In this document: positions 11,426-23,900 of the stretch, piece by piece
Layout: every line of letters starts with the position of its first letter
Position numbering within the stretch: the stretch's first letter is position 1
Assembly: GCA_016165875.1 (NCBI GenBank)
Contig: JABBOT010000031.1
Location: 2,797,913-2,861,912, forward strand
DNA length: 64,000 nucleotides
Direction: 5' to 3'
From: Acanthopleura granulata
Taxonomy: Eukaryota; Mollusca; Polyplacophora; Chitonida; Chitonidae
The notes under the pieces: generated by a model
Database searches by the model: none
What the model was told of the DNA's origin: nothing
The model's input: only the letters and a program-made list of their open reading frames with translations
Position numbers and translations under genes: made by a program

Positions 11426-13414
11426 AATGAATGTTATAGTACATTTACATCTACTTAAGTAATATGAAAGCCAAGTGTCACAAAGATTGTAAAGGTCAAA
11501 CATAATGGTCACCTTATTAATGCAATTACTCTTGATGTGGCTAAAAATTAAGCCATAATAATTCACTGTAGGCAAAATGTGTTAATGTAAGCTCATGTAC
11601 CATAAATTTTGGATGTGTACATGTACACAGCTGTGCATTGTTCCACTAAAGACATGTACTCAGCGTGGATGTTACTATCATGAGGACGTACATGTTATTT
11701 ATGTTAGCAAGTTATTTGTGTTAACAATTACATGTACCAGGAAAATCAACTCGGGGCACCATTGCTAATGTGGAACATGTCCTTGGTTTACAGATTTCAG
11801 TTAAATCACGGAACACTAGCTACAGGATCCTTTCCATTCTTTGGTATGATTAGTCATTGTGTACTAAACATGTGTACATTGTATCGTTATGTACATGTGT
11901 GATGGGATACATTCGCCTGACAGGTGAACCTGTTAATGTGGCTAATATAACTGGTGAGTAAGTCAAATCGGCATTGCAGAAGCCTCTCGAGATCACAGTG
12001 GTTTTGGACAAGAAAGGGAGGGGGCAGTCGCGAACTATCGTGATTTCATGGAGGTTAAGAGTGCTGTTGCTGTTGTTGGGCATGAAGACCCCCACTCTGT
12101 CCAAAACCAGCGTGATTCAAGAGACTTCTGCAATGCTGATTCAGCTTATTCTGCCCTGCCCTAGCCCTGTTGCTGGGGTAGAACAGTCAGTGTGAGAGTA
12201 TGAGGGGCTGTGAGTGAGTCATGTGACACTATTGTAATATTTTACCCAGCATGTTTTGGAGTAGGTAACCATGATAACCTTAACAGGCTGAACAGACGTG
12301 CTACCTGTGGGCAAAGCAGGTTATACTTGATAACTGGGTCACTCACAACTAGAGTATAGAATATCAGGCTCAGCAACTCCAGCTGGCTTCCTTCCTCCCC
12401 CCATCCCTGCCTGCCTGCCTGCCTGACTGACAAGTGCTTTCTGGTAGGCTCTGGAAACATCTGAACCCCCCCCCCCCCCACCACATCTATCACCTTAAGT
12501 TACATGTGACCAGACAGGCACTGCCAACCACAATAACTACAAGGGCACTTACAACGACAACAGCACCTCCACCTACAGTGCCATCTCCAACACTTGTCCT
12601 GTTTTCACTCTTGCTTAAGGTTGACTTTGTTGTGAGGTTTGTGTCATCTTCTCTTACATGTGCGCTCTGGGTTAGAGTGAATGCTTGTTCTGTATTTCTT
12701 GAACATGTGAGTTTGTATTAATAGAGTGTACTCTTGTGTACCTGGTACATCTGATGTATTGATGCAGAGTGTTTGTTTTGCATCATATGTTACAGTGTCA
12801 GGACCCTTGATACTATATGTGTATATGTACCTCTGTGCTGTATGATTTCATTTTTGTGTGTACATATACATGTATATGAGTTCAGTGTATTCATAGTGTG
12901 TTTATTCTTGCACACTGTGCTATATTGTATGTGTGTGGAGACGTTGAGGTTGAAGTTACATGCATGCTGTTAATGGTAATATTTACATGTATATACAGGT
13001 ATAGATTCAGGAATTTCAACTTAATATTAGGATGGACACCAATACACACATGTATCATCATTTATTGTTTACTGATTTACTTGTTATTCGTGAGGAATGT
13101 GACGATGTTCATTACTATCCTGGAATATTTGTACAGATACATGTTCACTGGTAAAAAGGTTAAGTTGTTATGATCAAAATGAAGACTTCTCAAAATGCTA
13201 TCGTTCTGTCTTTTTACAGGGCAATGTTCTTCTTTGACGTTTAACTTTTGCACTTTGGCACATGTACTTATTGAGAGAGAGATTTATACAAGTCTTTGTT
13301 TACATGTACTTGTCTGTGGATGGTGGAGGGGAGTTGATGCTATCTAAACAGTTAGTACAGACTAACTCTGACCTTTAAATGAATTCATCAACATATTGTC
13401 ATTGTCTGTTTCAG
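11426..13414. other. Noncoding stretch upstream of the first SARM1 coding exon
   Basis: No confident gene. There is a C-run at about 12468-12479 next to GCCTGCCTGCCTGCCTGA. A polypyrimidine-rich stretch and CATTGTCTGTTTCAG at about 13400-13414 form the acceptor of the first visible SARM1 exon. One or more noncoding 5' exons may lie here or further upstream, but I cannot place them. Confidence 0.5.
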
Positions 13415-13434
13415 TGTACTGAGGAAAGACAGCC
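13415..13434 (+). other. SARM1: 5' UTR part of the first visible SARM1 exon
   Basis: The acceptor TGTTTCAG at 13407-13414 implies an upstream noncoding exon. The 20 bases before the ATG hold an in-frame TGA (13420-13422), so no coding sequence continues upstream in this frame. Confidence 0.6.
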
Positions 13435-14964
13435 ATGTCTGACGATTCCTCGTCATCGTCAGCCTCTGAGGGCACTGATGGAATCGTTCGCCGCAACTTG
13501 TCTGAAACAGTGCTCAACGAGGAGGCACTCAGCAACAAATTCGACCCCTACAAGACCCTAGAGAGGTCTCAGTCAGACGCCTCATTGGTGAAAGACTGTA
13601 GTGAGGTGCGCTTCATGGTGAACGAAGGCCTGCAGAGTCAGAAGAGCACCCACCACGCACGTGTTCACCATGAGAGTCACATTAAGAGAGTCTCGGAATC
13701 CTCCAAAGTTTATTACGATCTCTCCAAGGCTAGTGGCGAAGAAGACCAGGACGCTGCAGTCAAAATGCGGCGCGAAAATATGGCCCAAGGATCAGCGGCC
13801 GGCGTTAAGTTTTCATTAGAGACAATCCCACAGAAGGAGGAGTTGAAAATAAAGAGCTCACACCGCAGTCTATCTAGTGATAGTAATGATTCCTTTGGCA
13901 GCAGCACGGAGAACTTGGGAGGAGCGTCGAAAGTGTCTTCCCAGGAGAAGTGTCAGAAGACGTACTACAGCGCTGCAGTGACGTACTCCCATGGCGGCCA
14001 TAGTTCTGTCCTCGAGCAACAGGCACAGAAAAAACGCAGCAATTTCAAAGGGCTGATGCAGTCGTCTTCTGCAGTGATGAGACAAAAAGTGACGATACTA
14101 GTTAAAACGACAGACTCTAAGACGCAGCAGGAAGCAATGAAAGAGATGCTGAACCTGATAGAAAATGCCTGGGCAACACCCATTTGTGGGCGGGACTTGG
14201 CATATGGCCTTAGCGATGTAATCCGCTCTGAAGGTGGACTGGATGTTATCATTAAGAATTGCTCCTTGAGTTACGAGAAGGAAAATTGTCGCGATCACGA
14301 TCTTCTGAAAATGTCGGCCTCTCTCCTAGATCAGATCATGACGACGGAAAATCGGCATCACGTGGTGCAAGTGGGGCTGAAAGGTGTAGTTACCATGGCG
14401 GTGCGTTATAAACAAGACATTGAGATGGCCCAATCACTGACCGGAATCCTGGAGAGCCTGTTTAAACATTCACGGGAGGCATGTCGTGACGTGCTGCGGC
14501 TGGGAGGCTTGGATGTGATTCTTTATTGGTGTCGCACGACCGATTGCACCACGCTGCGTCACTGCGCCATTTCCTTGGCTAACCTAGCCATTTACAGCGG
14601 CAGGGAGAACCAGCTGGAAATGATCGAACAGAACGTACCGGACTGGTTATTCCCCTTGGCCTTTTCGGAGGACGACAGTGTGCGCTACTATGCCTGTTTG
14701 GCGATAGCGACTCTGGTGACAAACAAAGAGATTGAGGCGGAGGTGTTGAGGTCAGGGACCATGGATCTGGTTCTTCCCTTCATCTCGTCCCATAAACCCG
14801 CCGAGTTTGCAACTTACGACAGCTCTCACGTACACGGACGCTCCAAGTCATGGTTACGCCGACTGGTGCCAGTGTTGTCCAGCAAGAGGGAGGAGGCCCA
14901 GTCACTGGCAGCCTTCCACTTTGCCATGGAGGCTGGAATCAAGGCTAATCAAAATAAGACAGAT
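13435..14964 (+). CDS. SARM1: SARM1 coding exon 1: N-terminal extension and ARM repeats
   Basis: 1530 bases, 510 codons, phase 0, donor GTAAGT. Residues 1-205 are hydrophilic and Ser-rich ([16 protein letters not shown]; an RSQSDAS motif, a plausible phosphorylation site). From about residue 210 the ARM solenoid runs to the end of the exon, with clear SARM1 signatures: LIENAW...[82 protein letters not shown]-like [12 protein letters not shown], and [20 protein letters not shown]. Nearly the whole ARM domain lies in one exon. Confidence 0.97.
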
Positions 14965-17900
14965 GTAAGTACATGTACGTGCACATATACTGGTAAAAGA
15001 CAGGAAAGAATACATGGATGATCGCCCCAAGTTCTGTCCCCAAGTAATCCTACAATTTCATATTTTCTCCCCTACAAGGCTTGGTTACATGTAATTTTGA
15101 CGATTAACATTAAGATATGATACTTCAGGCTGTATAACAATGACAACACAAAGCTGTTTGCAATGACTGCACATATATCTCATTTTTAAATAATCTGACC
15201 AAAAACTGCCCTCAATCACCAAACAGTCACACCCCTCTAAAACACCCATGGATTTGGCTGTACCTGTTTATGTTGAAGTACACCATGATGAGCGGAGTCT
15301 AATATAACAGGTACTCATAGTTGTACGTTTATCCATGATGAGACAAATATACTCCATTTTCAGTCATCAGTATGGTCATGTGGGAGATGTGCATACACAT
15401 GTTAGTTCCAAGTTGCTATTCAAATCCCTTTTTCATTTACTGGACTGACAGGATTTCACATGCACAGCACCAAGCAATGGTAGAGCTTGCACGGTTTCTA
15501 GCCAAGTCAGCTGAGTCCTTTCTGAACGACATTTGCAGCCCAAAACAGGTGTCAACTGAGACTGTTACCCCTCAGCTCAGCTACACACACAACATCTCAC
15601 GTACATGTACGCATATATTCCGCTCGGTAATGGCATGCCAGCCCAAAGGTCGCGAAACTGTCATTGCTCGAGAGGCACATAATTCAGTATCCGGTAGTCC
15701 GTGACATACATATTATATGTGTCAGATGATTCAGTTGTACAATATGGACATTGTGTGACACCACTGCTACAGTGTGATTAAAGCGAAAGACAGCGCATGT
15801 TCTAAGTTGAGTTTGCCAAAAAGGTTGGACAATATTATGTTTATTTCAGTAAAGTTTTTCTTTGAACAACTACTACAACAGCAGAAATTGACATTTGACC
15901 CTGCTCTGTCGGGTAGCTTGAAACGCAGCCATTCTGTCTGTGAGGTGACATGATTGTTCCCAGGGAGGAACACTCTTGGCACCTGAGGCTGTAGTAAACT
16001 GCTGGGGTTGTGGTTGAAACTGAAGCATATGTGTAAATTTATTACATGAAATAATCAAGAAACTTTCTCCCGCCACAACACAATGGCCTGGAAACACTGG
16101 GGAGTGTTTTTCACACATATACTTGTTATAACTAAAAAAACATGTAGCATTAAAACAATGTACTGTCCCTGCATGTATGTTATTACATGTTACACTGATG
16201 GACAACTCAGAACATTTACATCACAACTAATAAACAGCTGATATCTCCTAGCCCTCTATAACACAATACCCCACACTTCAAATGAAGATAATTCAACAAC
16301 GAATTCATACAATTTCAAACAGGTTTTTATGTTCAAGAGAGACTTTTATAATCTTTTTAATGAACAGTACATTGGCCATGTGCTGTCTCTTACTTTAAAC
16401 AATGAAACAAATGTTGCAGTGTCTCAAAGTATTATTGATAAAACACCTGAACACTGTCAGTAACACACATCATACCACTCAGATCAACTCGACATAACAG
16501 TAAGTCACTTACTTTCCAAGCTTATTTGAGATTTTCCAAGCAACTGGTATTAGTCTAGCTTGAATGTTCGTTATGGGATACAGGCAAATTAATTACCTGG
16601 TTCATGAAAGACAGGACATGGAAATACCATATATGGGGTCATCCTGTCACTCATGTCTCTGTTTTAAAAAATAATAAATCTTCTAAACATTTTCAGAATT
16701 ATTATGCAGACTGTTTAGAAAGAGTATATGTATTATTTATTAATCACATTCAATATTAGAGATGCAAGCAGAAAATAGTATCCTTAAAAGCTGTTATATG
16801 TGTTAAGAAAATGACCCTTTTGAACAAGGGGCACCGTGCCCCTTTTTGTCTGAAGCAAGGGACCTGCACTATGCGGCTGTGATGTGAAGTTCAAACGCGG
16901 AATCAAAACGATTGTAAACGGCATAGACATGCTCTATTTTTTCCCCTGTTATGTCGCAGTAGATAATGTAAACACTAGTCTAGCTTCAGCAAATACCATA
17001 ATATACATGACTGATGTACATCTACAGCATGACGTTTCCATGGTGTATGGAATTTGTGTATTTTGTACCTGTCATTCAAGGAACATCCAGTCATAAACAG
17101 TGATGTTGCACCTACATGCAAAAGATGAAAAGTGTACATCATTGTATTTACATGTCTCTGCTTGATTGTTCAGCTTACATCATCATAGCTGGTACTGCAA
17201 AGTATTGAATACATTGCAATGTATACATATACTTGACTGCGCCAGCAAGCTGCAGATGGTTGTGGGTTTCCCTCAGACTCAGTTTCCTCCCCATGTAATG
17301 CTTGTGGCAGTCGTGAAAGTGAAATAATATATTCCTGAGCACCGCGTAAAACACCTATTCAATAAACAAGTGTGCATTACTACAGGTAACAATTAGAAAT
17401 ACAGTGAAGATATCCGTGTACATGTACCACGGTGCACATACATAAATGTATGTGTTTGTGCGTGTCGTACAGCCAGTTACATTCTGTAACTTTTGTCTAT
17501 ACCATTGAGTTCGTGCACTAGCAAGCGTGTTTGTGTACTCATACTATAGCCGATTTGAAATGACTGCCATTTTCACTTGTGCAGTAATATTGTACCCCTG
17601 ACAATTCAGTGCCGTATGTCAATCCACAACATGTATGTATTTTAAAGTCGACTTTCTGAATCTGTATTTGCAGATATTTTATGATATAGGAGCAATAGAA
17701 CCTTTGAAGAGGTTGGCCAGCAGTCCTAACGAGACAGCATCCAAACTGGCTGCGGAGGCTCTTCAGATTATCGGAGAGCGCGTGCCTCATCAGCTGAAGC
17801 AGCAGGTGCCCTTGTGGACAGTTGACGATGTGGTTTACTGGGTGTCTCAGGTGTGTACACGATTGATTTTAGCATTGTGTCTCCGTCGATGTTACATGGG

Positions 17901-20900
17901 CTCCTGAGGGAAGGTTGTAGGGACTTGGAACCCAGTTTCACAAATCTTGGCAAGTCAGTTTTTCGTCACTTTCCTCATAGATCAGATCTGCACCCGGAAC
18001 AATGACATAGAAAGTGTATGAAATTACCCAAAAATTTGTGAGAAATATGACTTAAGAAGTTTGTGAAAAGCAGCCCCTGGCTTGGACCATTTTTTCCTCT
18101 TATTTAATATATGTTGTACCTTTATCTCTTTTCCATTACGTATTCATCTGATCTGTTAAGGTAATCGCCACCTTCAAATCCACGTCCTACACCCCATTCA
18201 CAACAACCAACAAGTAAAATTGGAGGTGGCAGAGGCTGAGATATCATTTAGCTGGTCCAACTTGTTCCATGTAATTCTCTGTAACTTGGTCCTTATTTTC
18301 AGACAGTTACAATATGGAGTGGGCATGGAACGTTGGTCTTGCTTTCTCCATTCTAAGACATCATGTTGATTTTGATCTAAGTTTCTGTTCATTTTTGTTA
18401 CATGTATACAGTATTTAAAAGAAGATACACCCAACTATTTATGCATATCTACTGTTTGTGTCATTTGCAAAGTTAGGGAATGTGAAATTTTGCATTTGTG
18501 GCTGTTTGTCTCTTTCATATGGGCCCTTTTTGATGACAGTTCTTGGTAAGTGACTGGTACATGTACATGTATCGTTCATTCATCTCCAGTACTTGTGAAT
18601 GAGATTGCTTGTAGCTGCTGTGGAACCCACAAATCTGGCTGTTTGGCACTCGCTTCACTTGTTTGATATATTAATTTTTCCCCCAAGTTTGTAGCCATTA
18701 ATTTACTGTGATTCAAGCTTTCATGTCCACTTTCCTTCTATAATATATGACTTATTCCCCTGCAAGCATAGACCTTTTTTTTTTGTACAAAAAGTTGGAA
18801 TGTTTTTCCTAGATTCAGGGATCTTGTATCATGTTGTGGATTGACAGATTGAATGCAACATGTGTTTTACATATTTCATGATGCTCGCAATAGAGGTTTT
18901 CAAAATTTAAACATCACTAAATAATTAGTCTAAACAAATGGTAGGGAAAATGTTGTTACTGCATGTACTGTACATGTAGCAGCAGACAGCAAAACATGAA
19001 ATTTCACAGGATACAAGTGCCAAGGGCCCATAATTTGGGATTACCTCCCTTTGTTGTTCTAATGCAATGAAGAAATCTTGTGCAAAAATACCTGCATTTG
19101 TACTTGAGTATCATTGTGAATGTGTGAAAAAATAGTAATAAACACTGTATTTCACAAAACATTACCCCCAAAATAGACCTGTCAGAATCAGGTATAATTT
19201 GTATTTTAGACAAGAAAAAATTTTAGGTTAAATGTGGTAAATGTATAAATAATCAGGCAACGACTTGTTTCAATGTTTCAGTTGCTTCACTTTCCATCAA
19301 GACAATGAAGTTTTATTTTTGACGTACAGGTTTTGCATGTACTAGTAATGATATAGTGACACATGTACAAGTACCCTAACCTTGGCTTACCAGCACAAAC
19401 ACATTTGTGGACACTAAGTGATCTGCATTCTTCATGTATAATAGCCGAAATTCAATCTGTCATGTCACATGTTTGTATAAGATTCCCTTTTGGTTGTTCT
19501 TAGCAGAGAATGCAAGCAAGCTCTCACACCATGTACCAAGAAGTGTCTGGCTACATCATTACCTGTACTTGTTCTGTATATTTCTTCAGTTGCCTCCCCT
19601 TTTTTCCTCCATTTCATTGGCTGTTCTTATCTGTTACCTTTCTGTACTCGAGGGGAGGGGTGGGGGATTTGGTTTGTAATGGTGTTTTCAGTCCCGACGT
19701 GGCGATGCACGCCTTTCTGTACTCACACTAGGCTCATTAATCTAACAGGCTTCGTTTCTTGCATACTTATGTCTCCAAGGTCGATCATTTAATATATGAA
19801 TGCAGCAAATTGTATATTTGCATGAATTCCTGTACTGAGTTTGTTGTATTTATTCTAGTTATATGTTTGATTTGCCTGAACATATAAACCTATCTAATAT
19901 AGAACCGGATTGTATACATGTACCATATGTAAAAACACTATTCCAATAACCCGAGAATATATTGAGAGTACCTGGATTCACAGAGGTCTGACTGTTCACC
20001 CATTAGGAGTACACATCGGGCTGCAGATTGGTACACATGTGAGAGAGGAGTTCCTGTTACTAGTGCAGCACAGGTACAGCTGTACAGAGGCACTCATTGG
20101 AGGAATAAGTACTGCTGTTGGCTGGCTGCTACTGCTAGTCTGTTACTCCAGGGGAGTCATATTTTCGACTGTTGCTGGTTAGACTGCAGCTATAAGTCAG
20201 GCTTTCGCAGGTACATGTATACTTGACAAAACACAGCAGTATTATAGTCCAGACACCCCGGTGTCCTCCACCCATAAACCTTTCCCTTGCCCTACAGTAC
20301 TAAGAGAACATTTGTTGAGGAATGCATTAAACACCAATCAAATGAATAAATATTGATGTGTGGAAGAATTCAGGGTATTTACCTCAGGATGAAAATTATC
20401 AGGAGTGTGCTATTACAGCAGATAATATGTCCGGTTGTTAGCGGGTTAGATTTCAATGTGATCAAGTGATAATGTGGTACTAGTTAAATGGCTTGCACCT
20501 GAACATGTGTGTGTGACTTGAACATGTGTTAGGAAATGTAGTCTGGGGTTATATAACCTGTTGTTTTGTGGAACTGCATCTGTTGCCTGGTGATTTGTTT
20601 TTTCTAGTCACATTATGGGTACATATACATACATTGTACAATGTACAATGTGTTTAGCGTGTGGATTGTTTATGGCCTGCAGTAACACTGACTGAGATAT
20701 GTATGTATATGTATATGTGTGTGTGTATGTGTGTGTGTATATATATGTAAAGTGGCAATGACTTCTTGAAGGAACAAGACAAACTAAGCCTTAAACAAGA
20801 GGAAAATCAAAAGCTTCAGTTGTTGTTTTCTTAAATTGTTGATGAATTTATGTACTGTATGTACATATGTATGTTAATTTTTTACAAAGTCTCCACCAAG

Positions 20901-23900
20901 AGGCACTGTTCTGTAGATATGTTGCTCACTTCAGTTTACATTACGCATTCCCTCTTGGCTGGCTGTGCTTGCTTATCTCCCTTGCAATTTGATGCAGAAA
21001 TTAGCCTATTCGGAATGCATAACATTCATACTTTTAAATATATAATATACATATGTTAAAGTAAAACAAGAAAATGGCAGTGAACATAAAGTATATAAGC
21101 CTTCTTTTTTTTTTTTTTCTTAAGTAGGGTTTGAAAGTGAATGTTGTATTTTTGTGGGCTGTTTACAAGTTTTACTGCACTGGATAACTCACATCTTGTG
21201 AGGAATAATGCTTGTAACACAGCAACATGCTTATATCTATTTACATATACTTACACTGCATCACAGCTATCGTGCCAGCCTCAACAAATGCCCAACGTTG
21301 GGGCCAGGCAGCCCTCTACAAAGGGAAGCAAATCTTTTACCTCATGAAACAGTTGTGGCTCCTTAGCTACTTTAACTAATAATACCAGTGATTTCTAACT
21401 GTAGCCTGCATTGTTATTCAAGGTATAAAACCACTAAAAGATAGCCTTACTATGTACGTAGTAATTTCACAAAGAACACCGACCTAAAACTGTATGCCCT
21501 AATTTTCGTTGGCCCAAATGACACATACTATCAAATAACTAGATGCCTGGCCTACAACATATCCAAATATCATCAGGGGTTGACCATCATTTTCTTAAAA
21601 TAAATTGGCTGGAATGCAGGTAGTAGCATCCTATCACCATAGAAACAGGGATTGGGGGGGGGGGCACTGGCTCATTGGATAATAATTTTCTCTGTTTAAT
21701 TGTAGCCATTAATCCTCATAATTTATACCAGCAAAATTACCTGGCAGTACTTCAACACATTTCAGAGATACGGCCAATCCCCACCTGTCCCCACTGTGTT
21801 CTGTACACCTAAATGGATACAAAATCGAATTAGTGTTTTTATACCTCAAGTAGGCCAAGGGCACTGCCATTCCATGGGATACAAGAGTTGCTTCCCTTTG
21901 TAGAGGGTATAGTGAGCTGTGTTGAGTGTGGCTTTATGATGGGAGATTTGTCACCATTTTGACAAAGTGTAGCGTTCTGTTGTTAGCTGGCCATGGTTTC
22001 TTCAACGCAAATATTAACCTGGTTCCCATTCTATCTGTACAAGAGAGATGTAGCCCTTCAGCCAAGACAAGGAATAGTACTAACCAAATCCAGTCAATTC
22101 AAGCCTTGTTAATGTTGTTATTTGAAGGTTGGGTTTGAGGAGTTTGCTGATGAGTTTCGGGACTGCCATGTGGATGGTGATCTCCTGCTGCTGGTGACAG
22201 ATCTGGATCTCAGGGACAGTGTCGGCATGGTCAAGAGTATCACCAGAAAGCGGTAAGGCTTGGCATACTTTAGGCTATTATACTAACTCTGAATTTCACA
22301 TCCTCGACAGTCATAGGAGGGAAGATCAGCCAGCAACCTACAGATGATCGTGGATTTCCCAATCAAATGAATAAGTAAATAAATAAATCCAATATTTACA
22401 CCATTCGTGAAAAGCAAAATCACTTTCAGGATGCAAAATAAATGAAACTTTATGCTGAACAACAAAATTTTATTTTGATTCCTTCTGATTTAAGCCCATT
22501 TGTTTTTGTTTGTTTTTGTTTTTGTGGAAAAATCTTTTTAAGAATACAGTAACACCCTGTATGTAGTGGATATGGTAAAAACCATAGGGCTAGACACGCC
22601 TTGTGTCCAAGGAAAGCTGTTCATTTATGATTGCCACAGGCTTCAGTTGCAGTTAACGTTGAAACTTACCTTCCATATTTCTACTTGTCTTCTCAGTAAA
22701 ATTACCACAATTCATACGGAATGACCAGTATGAAATGTGAGCTCAAAATAGCAAGGGGAAGGGGTGCATAATTCAGACCTCTTTGTAGCCAATCAGATTT
22801 CCATTTAAGAATTTAAATGCTCATTCGCATTTTCACTTGAAAAAATATTTATAACGAATGTTTGATTTTAATTAATGAGGGTTGATCTCTTTTTCAGATT
22901 TCTGCGAGAACTTATGGATTTAAAAATTACTGCGAGCTACACATCATGTGACCCATCTAAGCTGGATGATTGGTTGATCAGTGTGGATAAGGAGTTTTCT
23001 ATCTACACATATCAGATGCTACACAGTGGTGTGGATCGTGACCATCTGCGCTGGCTGACAGATGAGAATCTCAGGGATGACTGCCAAATCAAGAACGGAA
23101 TCCACCGCCGAAAAATCATGGACAGTATTCGGGGTGAGAGGCAGGGGAAAATAAAATTCAATTATAAGCGCTTCCTCGTCATCTTAAAACTTGTTCTGTA
23201 AAATGCAGTACAAAAGTTTGTTTGAAGTGCATCAAGGGAGATTACTGTAATAGTACATCCCTTTGAATTTTGCATTGTGATTTCTGTCCCTTGGATTTGT
23301 GTTTGATGTCAACATGGCAATTTGCCAGCAGTTATTGGCTGTTTTCCATGAATGTCAGTTGTGGTATGGTAAGCTACAGGACTTGCTTAATTTCTGTACC
23401 TGTGGCTGAAAATGGGCATGGCTTATGAATTAACCTTTTTTCTTGATTTGATTGAGAGACTTATTAGCTCTTGTTGAATTCAGTTTCCTATGCCTCACCA
23501 TCTGTTATATTTTCATTGGGAAAGAAAAAGATGCTTTGAAGTCAAGTACTGATCTCTCTAGGTACTATACAGTTTTGGTTAAAGAGTCCTCTCATTTTCT
23601 TCATTGGATAGAAATCAGTTTTTCACATGGTATTGGTAGTTACTTCCCTTGATTTACGTTTGAAATCAATATTACACTTTCTAGGATGGGGGTGAAAAGC
23701 TGTGGCAGTGCTCTATGAAGCATCTTCATTTTATCAAGTCAGACACTTTGCGTTGATCCAGCAGGCAGAAATAACCGAAATATTCTTGAGTACAGCCTAA
23801 AACACCAATCAAATAAATCAAATAAATAAATACTTCTTAAAGTTGTGATCATGGAGATAGAATAGTATCAAACCTCTTGATTATTCAACAAGTCATCCTG

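Larger units (their letters stand above)
14965..17673 (+). other. SARM1 intron 1
   Basis: 2709-base intron, GTAAGT to TTGCAG. It contains the candidate cassette exon (15468-15548) and a SINE 3' fragment at about 17241-17370 (GCAAGCTGCAGATGGTTGTG body, GCGTAAAACACCTATTC tail). No other gene is supported on either strand; the minus-strand open frames near 15.8-16.2 kb look like chance. Confidence 0.85.
17851..22127 (+). other. SARM1 intron 2
   Basis: 4277-base intron, the longest of the gene. It contains a (TATG/TG)n microsatellite at about 20697-20748, a SINE 3' fragment (20261-20352), a nested palindrome ACATTGTACAATGTACAATG near 20632-20651, and the MITE at 21421-21846. Confidence 0.85.

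Noticed and set aside
13582..14298. Minus-strand open frames opposite the SARM1 ARM exon
   Set aside because: Shadow frames of a strongly coding plus-strand exon. They have no domain of their own.
15372..15704. Separate gene in SARM1 intron 1
   Set aside because: Only the 81-base core at 15468-15548 looks coding and has splice borders. The rest of the open frame does not look like protein.
20697..20748. Regulatory element
   Set aside because: It is a plain TG/TATG microsatellite inside an intron.
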